NCBI GenBank assembly: GCA_002292925.1
Contig: DBCF01000088.1
Location: 1 to 20,228, forward strand
Length of the DNA stretch: 20,228 nucleotides
DNA from: Roseiflexaceae bacterium UBA965
GTDB lineage: Bacteria; Chloroflexota; Chloroflexia; Chloroflexales; Roseiflexaceae
Reading direction: 5' to 3'
The notes under the pieces were generated by a model. The model was not told the DNA's origin and ran no database searches. It worked only from the letters and a program-made list of their open reading frames with translations. The position numbers and the translations under genes are program-made. Below, piece after piece: positions 7,514-15,145 of this stretch. Positions within the stretch are counted from its first letter, which is position 1. The number at the start of each line of letters is the position of its first letter.

Positions 7514-10288
7514 ATGAATGCACGTTGGCATGCTGTACGATTATTACTAACCGCCACCTGGCGTCGTACCATCCAAGCACCAGCAGCCATGCTAGCGCTC
7601 TTGGTGGCTCTTACTTTACCTCTCACACTCGGCTTACTAGTGCCAAGTTATGCCGATGCCGCCGGGCTACGCATCCTCAACGACCAGCTCGCCAGCCAAG
7701 CCCGCCAAACGCAACGCCCCGCCATGTCGTTGCTCTTTCGGCATGTCCGTGGTAGCAAAGCGACTCCCTGGCGGACGATTTTGGCCGCCGATAATCTCGT
7801 CGCCCAAAACGCCCCCCAGTTCCTCGGAATTCCCATCCAACGGGTTACCAGGCACATCCGCACCATTCCCTTCCAAATCATGTTGGTTGACGGTCAAAGT
7901 GACGGCATCCCACTCGGCAATGCCGCCATTGCCACCCTCATCGGCGTCGAAGATCATATGCGTGTCGTCACTGGACGACTGCCAAAAGCAGACGCCACTC
8001 AAACCGAAGCCATGATTTCAATTGCCAGCGCCAACACCCTTGGGCTCAACGTGGGCGATACGATTGTAGCAAGTAGCCCGAACGGCACGCAGAGTTTGCC
8101 CATCACCATCGTAGGGTTGTGGCGAGCCATCAACCCCACCAGCCCCGATTGGTTGTATGACCCCAGCACACTCGATTCGTTGATCTTGGTTGACCCGCAA
8201 CGCATGCAAACCGACGTCAGTGAGACCTTCCCCGATGCAGTGGCACAAGCAGCATGGTATTTACAGCCCGCACCACTGGCACTCGGACCTGGCGACATTG
8301 GCACTTTTGAAGCGCGCATCCGCACCTTGGCCCAAGAACTCGCCAAAGTCCCCGCCAAACTCGAACGGAGCCCACTCGAAAGTTTCCGTAATGCCCAAAC
8401 CACGATTACGGCACTCACCATCCGCACCAGTGCGGTGGCAGCGCCCATCGCCCTGCTGGCATTGTTTTTTGTGGTACAACTTGCCACGATTAACTATGAG
8501 CGTCGCCGCGACGAATACGCCTTGCTCCGAAGCCGGGGCGTGGCGGTGCTCTGGATGGCTGGGGTGAGTGCACTCGAGTGGATAATTTATGTCATCTTGA
8601 CAGGAATTATTGCCGTTCCCAGTGCGATATTTGCCACCCAAATCATGCTACGCACGCAGTCATTTTTGCAAATCACCGCCATTGCCACACCACTCACGGG
8701 GCTGCCGAGCAACGCCTTTGTGGGGTTTGGTGCGATTGCCTTGATTATCATCGGCTTGGGGATTCGCCCCGTCGTCATGTCTGGGCGCAACACCCTCAGC
8801 AGCAGCGGCAAAAGTCGCCGGAGCGATCAGCTCCGCTCTGTGGCGCGCTTATTAATCGAAGTGTTGGTGGTGGCAGCCGTGGGGTACGGCTACTACCAAC
8901 TCCAATCACAACAATCACGCGAAGGCGATTTGTTTTCAAATCCATTGACCCTCGCCTTACCAGTGATTACCACCCTCGCCATGGCGCTCATCGCCAACCG
9001 CATCATCCCGTTACTGCTCGTGTTGGCAGAAAAAATCAGCCGGCGCGGTGACAACATTGCGCCGATTCTGGCGCTACAGAGCCTCGCACGCCGCCCAGAA
9101 CGACTGCAAACCACCATCCTGCTCCTCACCCTCACCCTCGGCGTCGGTGGCTATGTGGCGTCGATGGCGGCAACAGTCGATAAAGCCAGTCTCGACGGCT
9201 TGCGTTACCGCATCGGCACCGATACCCAATTCATCGAAACCGCCGCCTCACGCAATAGCGCTACCACTAGCGGCGAACGCTATTTACTAACCCCACTCGG
9301 TGCCCACAAAAAAATCCCCGGCATCCTCGATTATGCACCAGTAGGGAGCTATGCGGCCCGCATCAACCTTGGGGGCAAACAAATCGACACCAATTTGATA
9401 GGTATCGATCGACGGCGCTTCCCCGCCGTCGTGCCCTATTTCAACGATGAATGGTTGGGCAACAACAATGCACTCGGGGCATTGATGAATCAACTCGCTC
9501 GCACCCGTGATGGCGTCATTATTAGCCAAAACATCGCTGGCACGAGTGCCGTTGGTGATCGCATCGCCGTGACCATCGTGGTGGATGATGTCGAACAAGA
9601 AACACGCATGCGCATCGTAGGGATTGTCACCGGTTGGCCTGGTCAATATGCCGTCGATAATCCGTTTGTGGTCACCAATTTATCGTTTATCAGCGACGAA
9701 ATCGGCTTCATGCCCCCCAGTGACGTCTGGGTTCGCCGCGATACGACCGTGTCACTCGATGATCTCTATGCGGCTGCCCGCGCTGCCGCTATCCCCGTAC
9801 TCGACATCATCGACCTCGAAGTGGCCCGCTTACAAGAATTTACCCGCCCCGAACGCCAAGGGCTGTTTGGGATGTTGAGTGTGGGCTTTGTGGCAGCCAC
9901 TGGGTTGAGCATCATGGCAATATTTGTGAGTGCCCTAGCGACGCTTCGACAACGCTCAATCGAGTTAGGCATGCTCCAAGCCATGGGGATGCCCATGCGC
10001 AGTGCCCGGAGCGTCATCATCATCGAACAAAGCATTGTCACCGGTAGTGGCATCATTTGCGGTTTAATCGCAGCAATTAGTACGGCGAGCACGATTTTGC
10101 CCTATATCAAAGCCGGCGTTGCCCCCCACCCTGATGTCCCTAGCAATCAACCACAAACCGCATGGGGGACGTTGGCGGTGATGGTGTTTATCTATGTGGT
10201 TGCATTAGCGGGGACGGCGTTGCTGGCATTCAATACCGTGCAACGCCTGCGCATTGCAGACGCCGTCAAGCTCGGTGACGAAAACTAA
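7514..10288 (+). CDS. FtsX/MacB-type ABC transporter permease (two FtsX domains)
   Basis: A 924-residue integral membrane protein. TM1 (about 24-45) is followed by a large extracytoplasmic domain (about 50-300). Hydrophobic segments then lie near 306-328, 350-373, 401-421, 444-463, 477-500 and 533-556. A second external domain follows (about 560-780), and last TM segments near 785-810, 833-858 and 884-908. This is the 10-TM double-FtsX layout of LolCE-like or lipid/peptide exporting ABC permeases. FtsX signatures include NYERRRDEYALLRSRGV and LRQRSIELGMLQAMGM. It starts 2 bp after the adaptor stop, so translation is probably coupled; the local ribosome site (GGTTGGG) is weak. No nucleotide-binding subunit is encoded next to it, so the ATPase must come from elsewhere. 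A decayed copy of codons about 859-888 lies downstream at 10369-10461. Confidence 0.9.
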   Translation: MNARWHAVRLLLTATWRRTIQAPAAMLALLVALTLPLTLGLLVPSYADAAGLRILNDQLASQARQTQRPAMSLLFRHVRGSKATPWRTILAADNLVAQNAPQFLGIPIQRVTRHIRTIPFQIMLVDGQSDGIPLGNAAIATLIGVEDHMRVVTGRLPKADATQTEAMISIASANTLGLNVGDTIVASSPNGTQSLPITIVGLWRAINPTSPDWLYDPSTLDSLILVDPQRMQTDVSETFPDAVAQAAWYLQPAPLALGPGDIGTFEARIRTLAQELAKVPAKLERSPLESFRNAQTTITALTIRTSAVAAPIALLALFFVVQLATINYERRRDEYALLRSRGVAVLWMAGVSALEWIIYVILTGIIAVPSAIFATQIMLRTQSFLQITAIATPLTGLPSNAFVGFGAIALIIIGLGIRPVVMSGRNTLSSSGKSRRSDQLRSVARLLIEVLVVAAVGYGYYQLQSQQSREGDLFSNPLTLALPVITTLAMALIANRIIPLLLVLAEKISRRGDNIAPILALQSLARRPERLQTTILLLTLTLGVGGYVASMAATVDKASLDGLRYRIGTDTQFIETAASRNSATTSGERYLLTPLGAHKKIPGILDYAPVGSYAARINLGGKQIDTNLIGIDRRRFPAVVPYFNDEWLGNNNALGALMNQLARTRDGVIISQNIAGTSAVGDRIAVTIVVDDVEQETRMRIVGIVTGWPGQYAVDNPFVVTNLSFISDEIGFMPPSDVWVRRDTTVSLDDLYAAARAAAIPVLDIIDLEVARLQEFTRPERQGLFGMLSVGFVAATGLSIMAIFVSALATLRQRSIELGMLQAMGMPMRSARSVIIIEQSIVTGSGIICGLIAAISTASTILPYIKAGVAPHPDVPSNQPQTAWGTLAVMVFIYVVALAGTALLAFNTVQRLRIADAVKLGDEN

Positions 10289-10314
10289 CGGTACCTACTC
10301 GTAGTATTGACAGC

Positions 10315-10353
10315 GAAACCTGCTCGGATGCGCTATGCACCCGAGCAGGTTTC
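10315..10353 (+). terminator. 13-bp perfect hairpin after the permease gene, no U-tract
   Basis: GAAACCTGCTCGG (10315-10327) pairs perfectly with CCGAGCAGGTTTC (10341-10353) around a 13-nt loop, 26 bp after the permease stop. It is placed as a terminator, but CACACC follows the stem instead of a T-run. Termination or 3'-end protection is inferred. Confidence 0.6.
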
Positions 10354-10368
10354 ACACCATAGCACTAC

Positions 10369-10461
10369 GAATACGATTTTGTTCTATATCAAAGCGGGCG
10401 TTACCCCCTCACCCTGATGTCCCCAGTAATCAACCATAAACCGCATGGAGGATGTTAGCCG
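10369..10461 (+). pseudogene. Decayed duplicate of an FtsX permease 3' segment
   Basis: This stretch aligns by hand with 10087-10178 inside the permease gene (codons about 859-888, TILPYIKAGVAPHPDVPSNQ and onward). There are 13 substitutions and one inserted base over about 92 positions, close to 86% identity. The inserted T breaks the frame (accccctcaccc against gccccccaccc). After the shift the original reading is restored (HPDVPSNQP) but hits a TAA at 10437-10439. Ten of the 13 changes are C to T or G to A relative to the intact gene. It starts 15 bp after the terminator-like hairpin. It is best read as the remnant of a second permease copy or of a partial local duplication. Confidence 0.8.
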
Positions 10462-10500
10462 CTATACGCACTCTGTACGCTGGCGCAATATGCAATTTTC

Positions 10501-10556
10501 TACTTCCTACTTCCACCTTTATACTTCCATACAGGGTGCGCACACCCTGCATGGAA
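10501..10556. repeat. TACTTCC direct repeats running into an imperfect hairpin
   Basis: TACTTCC occurs at 10501-10507, 10508-10514 and 10522-10528. The last copy overlaps a stem: TTCCAT-A-CAGGGTG (10525-10538), loop CGCA, CACCCTG-C-ATGGAA (10543-10556). This gives 13 paired positions with one A-C mismatch. It could be a dispersed non-coding repeat or the end of a small element; no flanking target duplication was found. Confidence 0.45.
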
Positions 10557-10662
10557 TGACGCTCGGGGTGGGATTTTGGCGTAGGTATTGATCAATCAAC
10601 TCCCATAATATCACCAGGCATAACGAAACAAGACACCGTAAATACCACAATTGCACTACACA

Positions 10663-10699
10663 GTAATCCCCCTGTATGCCTCGCATACAGGGGGATTAC
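10663..10699 (-). terminator. 17-bp perfect hairpin after the minus-strand paralogue operon, no U-tract
   Basis: GTAATCCCCCTGTATGC (10663-10679) pairs perfectly with GCATACAGGGGGATTAC (10683-10699) around a CTC loop. It lies 17 bp beyond the stop codon of the 599-residue protein. On the minus strand TGTGTAGTG follows rather than a T-run. Confidence 0.6.
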
Positions 10700-10716
10700 C
10701 ATGAAGCACAACCAGC

Positions 10717-12516
10717 TTAGTAGTCGGTCAAATCATTGTACGCCGCACTATCTGATTCCACCGACGTGTTATTGTCTTGAACATCAGTTTGCGTTTCAAA
10801 TTCGCCATCATCATTATAGTCATATTGGAAATCCATTGAATCGTCTTCGCTATCGATTGCATCAATATCGAATGCGACATCAACCTCGGATTCGATTCCA
10901 ATATCATCAGCTGAATACGCATAATCGCCTTCTTCATCTGAAATGATGACATCTAAGTCAAAGTCGCCATCGACATCTCCATCGAGGCTAAATTGATCAG
11001 TTTCTTCATCAAAGAAAACATCAAATTCACCATCTTCTGAGATATCAACATTCGAAATTTGGGTTGCTGACCCTTTCAGGTTGGCGTTTTTTTCATCGCC
11101 AACAAAAATATCTGGGGATGTCTTGACTGCACTCTTGATTTTCAGCGACTTGATCGTGTTACCAAAATAGATCTCACTCTTTTTGGTAGCAGATAGCGCC
11201 AATTTATCGATTGCAACAACTTTACCGTTATCAAATGCGCTAACCGAATATTGATATTGGGGATCATTGTTCATCTTGAGGGTGACACTGATACCATCGG
11301 GGATGCGGAAAATCGGTTGCCCTTTTTCATCCCATAACGTAGGTGCACTTTTGAACACGCGCACCGATGCGCCTTCAATTTCGTTAATCAATTCCCCATC
11401 GATATACCCAATCCGCTTACCGTCTGGTGTCTCAAAATATGTAGAGCCTTTGACATCGCGATCGGCAACGACATCACCAACCGTCGATACAATAAAGGTC
11501 TTGGTGCTTTTGAGGCCGTTTTTCCCACCACAAAAGTCACATTCTTGTGGTTGCAAGCGAGGTGCTGATGGGGTGATTTCGAGCTGATCACCGGTATACA
11601 ATGAACTTTCTTCATCGGGATTAATGGACGCTTGATACGACCATGTTTCTTCTTTGAGGTCGACCTCAATGGTGCGCAATTCATTGGGCCAGTTATTATC
11701 ATAAATATTCAGGCCAGTTTTGCCATTGCCCAGATCCGTAATTGACACAGGTGTCACTGCATGACCGCCACTACCATCAGCCATGTAAATCCCAATGGTA
11801 TAAAACACATTGGCATTTTGCCCTTGACCGAGCGAGGCCGACAACAATTTGAGAATATCACTCGGCTTACCCGTAATCATATTGCTCATGGTTGGTTCTG
11901 TGCTCTGGGTAGCCCACCAATAGGCTATTTCTTGTTGGAGCGACGTGTTGCCATCAAACGGCAATTCATTGGTCGTCGCAGCCCCAAAGGTATTGGGATC
12001 TTCGATTTTGTGGAACATGTGCAGGCTGGCGACGGCCATGCCTTCACAATGCCCACCATCCATCGCCTCATTGATTTCTTTCATCCATTGGCGTGCTGGG
12101 GATGTAAGGGTGCATTTGCCATCTTTGATACGCGTACATACATCATCACCAAATAAGCGTTGCATATCATTGGCTTTGAGATTTGAGACACCAGTATCAT
12201 TGCCATAGTTTTCAAACGAAAACCCGTCTTTATCGACCAAAAACCCACTATCTGCAGCAAATTTGCCGCCTGCAGCGGGGACTTTGGTTGGTTTTTTCTT
12301 GGGCGTGGTGGGAGCGAGCGCGGCATCACTTGATTCTGATGAACTCCCTGACGAATCATTTTCAACGACCACTTCAGTGTCGTCTATCACTGGTTGATTG
12401 GCAGTTGTATCAGTACCATCCCCCATGAATGCATTCCACAGGGCAATCACGATAATAATTAAGACCGACGATACTGTAATTTGTTTGGATTTGCTACGAT
12501 TTTTGTTTGACACCAT
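10717..12516 (-). CDS. Membrane-anchored secreted protein with putative Cys-His-Asn catalytic core and acidic tail
   Basis: I do not recognise a named family. It has 599 residues. KQITVSSVLIIIVIALWNAF (11-30) looks like an uncleaved signal anchor, followed by a Ser/Thr/Lys/Pro linker (50-85). The conserved core (about 95-330) has GFSFENYG, SNLKANDMQRLFGDDVC, GHCEGMAV (Cys157), EIAYWWATQ, TIGIYMADGSGGHAVTP (His252), IYDNNWPNE (Asp273/Asn274) and QECDFC (CxxC, 326-329). The Cys, His, Asn/Asp order suggests a papain/transglutaminase-like fold; this is inference. A beta-rich region follows (about 335-488). The tail (489-599) is extremely Asp/Glu-rich with many aromatic residues. The start has AAAGGA about 5 nt upstream. 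It lies 50 bp after a paralogous gene on the same strand, probably in one operon. The DNA looks more AT-rich than its neighbours. Confidence 0.8.
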   Translation of the reverse strand: MVSNKNRSKSKQITVSSVLIIIVIALWNAFMGDGTDTTANQPVIDDTEVVVENDSSGSSSESSDAALAPTTPKKKPTKVPAAGGKFAADSGFLVDKDGFSFENYGNDTGVSNLKANDMQRLFGDDVCTRIKDGKCTLTSPARQWMKEINEAMDGGHCEGMAVASLHMFHKIEDPNTFGAATTNELPFDGNTSLQQEIAYWWATQSTEPTMSNMITGKPSDILKLLSASLGQGQNANVFYTIGIYMADGSGGHAVTPVSITDLGNGKTGLNIYDNNWPNELRTIEVDLKEETWSYQASINPDEESSLYTGDQLEITPSAPRLQPQECDFCGGKNGLKSTKTFIVSTVGDVVADRDVKGSTYFETPDGKRIGYIDGELINEIEGASVRVFKSAPTLWDEKGQPIFRIPDGISVTLKMNNDPQYQYSVSAFDNGKVVAIDKLALSATKKSEIYFGNTIKSLKIKSAVKTSPDIFVGDEKNANLKGSATQISNVDISEDGEFDVFFDEETDQFSLDGDVDGDFDLDVIISDEEGDYAYSADDIGIESEVDVAFDIDAIDSEDDSMDFQYDYNDDGEFETQTDVQDNNTSVESDSAAYNDLTDY

Positions 12517-12566
12517 GAGTTCCTTTCATAATCACCATACATATACTACCAACCAGAATTACCCTG

Positions 12567-14927
12567 TTATTCGCGTAATTCTCCAATACGATCATCACTC
12601 GATACAACAGCAGTAGGCGGGGTATATTGGCGAATAAGCCAAAAATCGTCCGCATTTTGCGTAGGTACTGGCGTTTTGTCTATCGGCATACGGTCAGTTT
12701 GCTCTTCGTTGCTGACAATTGGCAATGGTGTGATTTTTTGTTCATCACTAGTATCTGGCGTATTATTGCGCGTCGTGTCACCACTATCACTACCATCACC
12801 GTGATCACCGCGGTCACGCGTAGGGCGCGGGCGTCCGCCGTCACCAACGGGTGTAGGACGGGTGCGGTCATTATCACCACCACCGCCGGGCGTAGGACGG
12901 GTGCGGTCATCATCATCACCACCACCAGGTGTAGGACGCGTACGGTCGCCATCTTCGTCGTCGTCGTCACCGCTACCCGGGGTTGGGCGTTGGGTATCAT
13001 CGCCACCCGGGGTTGGGCGTTGGGTATCATCGCCACCCGGGGTTGGGAGGGTGGTATCATCACCGCTTGGTGTCGGGCGGATGGTATCATCACCGGGGCT
13101 ACCTCCACCGATATCAGTGGGGGTCAAACCAAGCGTACTCGTAATCACCCGGGTTGCGTCGTCTGACGATGATTCTCCACCGCCATCATTTTTGGATGAG
13201 CCATCGCCATTCGACGAGTCATCCTTGCCATCCCCTGCAGTTGATGAATCATCGGTCGGCACCAATCGGGTTGGCAATAGTTTGGTTTGGGTAGGGCGGG
13301 GGGGATTGCGGCGCGCCACTGGCGTCGCAGATGGCATGACAAGCGTCGCAGTTGGAGAGATCGAGAAATCTTGGACTAGCTCTGGGGATAGCGCATCGAT
13401 AATCGGAGCCAACGACTGGTCATCGGTGGTTACGGTTGTTTGTGAAGAAACCGGCGCGGACTGATTTGCGTCAGTTGCCGACACTAGTACTTGCGCCTGT
13501 TGCTGGTCACTCGTCAACATTGCCAATGTCTTGGTTTGTTTGTTGGCCGATGCGGCAGCTTTGGCACCTTTTTGTAGCACAACGTGCTTGACCGTCATTT
13601 CGACATTTTGGTCAGCGTCACTATAGCCCACATAGATATCAGGGCTCGATTGGGTACCACTCGCAATAGCGACCGTACTGCCAATTTGATCTAGTCGGAT
13701 TTCACTTGCGATTTGCGAATCTACCAACAAGTTTTGCAACGCCACCACTTTGCCCTTACCAAAGGCAGTGACATTAATCGGCACGTTTTGGACACCGGTA
13801 ATCCGTAGCGAGCCATTCACACTCGCAGGCACCGACAACATGGGCATCCCCAGTGGTGACCATTGTGCTGGTGCTCCTCGTAAAAAACCAATCTGGGCGT
13901 TGGGAATTTCGTTGTAGACTTTGCCTAACACAATGCCAACCCGGCGCCCGAGCCCATCCACAAAATAGGCCGAAAATTGTTTGCTCAGCGCTGTCGTCAC
14001 TGTTGCCGAAGAGGAGAAAAAGAACGTCGTTAAATCATCGACACTTTGCGCAACCGGGTTACTCGGACAAAAATGACATACTTGCTTTTGCAAGCGTGGT
14101 GCTGCCGCAGTTAATTCGAGGGTTTTGGATGTGCGATCACCAGCATACGATTGCGCCACGCCATCGACATTCAGCGCCGTATACGTCCAGGTGTTTTTGG
14201 CAGTATCTACGATGATTTCACGTGTTTCGTTGGGAATATTGTTATCATAAATTTGGATCGCTACATGCGTCGCATCAATATCACGGAGCCCAATCGGGGT
14301 CACGGTGTGCCCACCATTGAAATCAGTCTGATAAATACCAATCGTATACAATTGCGCTACATCGGCATCTTTGTGTAACCCTGCACGCAATAAACCAACG
14401 GCTTCGACAGGATCGGTCACCACCCGATGCGCCCGGGTCGGGAAGGTGGCTTGGGTAGCCCACCAATAGGCAATTTCACGTTGGAGCGGCGGATTGTCTG
14501 CTAATTGCAACGCGGCCACACTATCGCCACCAAACATTTTTGGGTTAATCACGCCATAATAAAAATATTGGCTCAACACGGCCATGCCTTCACAATGACC
14601 GGTTTGCATGGCACGGTTGATTTCTTCCATCCAGATCCGTGCCGCAGGAATCAACGTGCAGGATTCGGTGGCAATCATACAGACTGCATCACCAAACAAC
14701 CGTTGCATATCATTACTCGTGAGATTGCTAATATCTGATTTGACACCATAATTGCGAAACGAAAACCCATCGCGTTGCGGGTTAAAACCGGTTTGCACTG
14801 AGGCAAATGAAGGTACTGCATCGCGTGAAATTTGTACAGCAGTAGGCACCACCGTCACAGCTGGAGTAGTACAGCTGGCAAGTAGACTCCACATAAATAT
14901 CATTAAAATGACGGTGCGCTGCCCCAT
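12567..14927 (-). CDS. Lipoprotein with putative Cys-His-Asn catalytic core and PTPGGDD repeat tail
   Basis: A 786-residue paralogue of the next gene downstream; no named family is recognised. The signal peptide ends in lipobox LASC (Cys19). The core (about 52-290) repeats the same landmarks: GFSFRNYG, SNLTSNDMQRLFGDAVC, TLIPAARIWMEEINRAM, GHCEGMAV (Cys112), EIAYWWATQ, GIYQTDFNGGHTVTP (His207), IYDNNIPNE (Asp228/Asn229) and QVCHFC (284-287). Two further cysteines (83 and 90) are also conserved and could form a disulfide. A beta-rich second region (about 295-460) aligns with the paralogue (SSPDIYVG against TSPDIFVG). The C-terminal third is low complexity, including Asp/Gly/Pro/Thr tandem repeats, typical of a wall-spanning stalk. 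AGGAG lies about 7 nt before the start, and an extended -10 lies just upstream. Confidence 0.8.
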   Translation of the reverse strand: MGQRTVILMIFMWSLLASCTTPAVTVVPTAVQISRDAVPSFASVQTGFNPQRDGFSFRNYGVKSDISNLTSNDMQRLFGDAVCMIATESCTLIPAARIWMEEINRAMQTGHCEGMAVLSQYFYYGVINPKMFGGDSVAALQLADNPPLQREIAYWWATQATFPTRAHRVVTDPVEAVGLLRAGLHKDADVAQLYTIGIYQTDFNGGHTVTPIGLRDIDATHVAIQIYDNNIPNETREIIVDTAKNTWTYTALNVDGVAQSYAGDRTSKTLELTAAAPRLQKQVCHFCPSNPVAQSVDDLTTFFFSSSATVTTALSKQFSAYFVDGLGRRVGIVLGKVYNEIPNAQIGFLRGAPAQWSPLGMPMLSVPASVNGSLRITGVQNVPINVTAFGKGKVVALQNLLVDSQIASEIRLDQIGSTVAIASGTQSSPDIYVGYSDADQNVEMTVKHVVLQKGAKAAASANKQTKTLAMLTSDQQQAQVLVSATDANQSAPVSSQTTVTTDDQSLAPIIDALSPELVQDFSISPTATLVMPSATPVARRNPPRPTQTKLLPTRLVPTDDSSTAGDGKDDSSNGDGSSKNDGGGESSSDDATRVITSTLGLTPTDIGGGSPGDDTIRPTPSGDDTTLPTPGGDDTQRPTPGGDDTQRPTPGSGDDDDEDGDRTRPTPGGGDDDDRTRPTPGGGGDNDRTRPTPVGDGGRPRPTRDRGDHGDGSDSGDTTRNNTPDTSDEQKITPLPIVSNEEQTDRMPIDKTPVPTQNADDFWLIRQYTPPTAVVSSDDRIGELRE
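12841..13098 (-). repeat. In-frame tandem repeats encoding PTPGGDD(T/R)xR units
   Basis: The clearest array is four contiguous 30-bp units at 12977-13006, 13007-13036, 13037-13066 and 13067-13096. The first two are identical and the other two diverged. Each encodes about ten residues (GGDDTQRPTP on the minus strand). Further toward 12841 are longer related units with Asp-rich spacers (RTRPTPGGGDDDD). Units are multiples of three and contiguous, so the array can change length without breaking the frame. Confidence 0.85.
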
Positions 14928-14951
14928 AACTACACTCCTTATATAATAGGT

Positions 14952-14967
14952 ACTATAGCATTGTCAA
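14952..14967 (-). promoter_or_regulatory. Promoter of the paralogue operon
   Basis: The minus strand reads TTGACAATGCTATAGT. TGCTATAGT (14952-14960) is an extended -10 that would start transcription near 14945, about 17 nt before the ATG, leaving the AGGAG ribosome site (14935-14939) inside the leader. The TTGACA hexamer (14962-14967) is too close to serve this -10. Used as a -35 with the downstream TATATA, it would place the start inside the ribosome site, so the extended -10 reading is preferred. Confidence 0.45.
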
Positions 14968-15083
14968 CGCCTATTGGTCAATTATTTGCATACCCAAACA
15001 AACATATGCCCGTACCGACAGCATCTGCTCTGGTCTAGACGGCACATATGGCTGTTTTGTTCCATGACAGCGTCACGTACTTT

Positions 15084-15089
15084 TATAAT
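15084..15089 (+). promoter_or_regulatory. -10 element of the xylonate dehydratase gene
   Basis: A perfect TATAAT lies 57 bp before the ATG at 15146. No good -35 is found at 16-18 bp. Two near-identical sites, ACATATGCC (15002-15010) and ACATATGGC (15044-15052), lie upstream and could bind a regulator. Confidence 0.4.
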
Positions 15090-15145
15090 TCCCACATTGC
15101 CATATTTTGTGTAAGAATAGACACACGATTAACAAAGGAAATCAA

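Larger units (their letters stand above)
10289..10716. other. 428-bp intergenic region between convergent operons
   Basis: No plausible gene was found. It holds, in order, the permease terminator-like hairpin (10315-10353), the permease-derived relic (10369-10461), three TACTTCC direct repeats (10501-10528), an imperfect hairpin (10525-10556) and the terminator-like hairpin of the minus-strand operon (10663-10699). The stretch 10557-10660 shows nothing recognisable. Confidence 0.7.

Noticed and set aside
12977..13096. 30-bp repeats that could suggest a CRISPR array
   Set aside because: Units are contiguous without spacers, diverge gradually and stay in frame within a coding region.
12862..13464. 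Long open frame on the plus strand opposite the repeat tail, rich in PPPGVGR
   Set aside because: It is the complement of the Pro/Thr/Gly/Asp repeat of the minus-strand lipoprotein. It lacks a ribosome site and any domain.
15107..15145. Upstream ATG for the dehydratase
   Set aside because: There is no ribosome site there, whereas the ATG at 15146 has AAAGGA at ideal spacing and gives the family's usual 655 residues.
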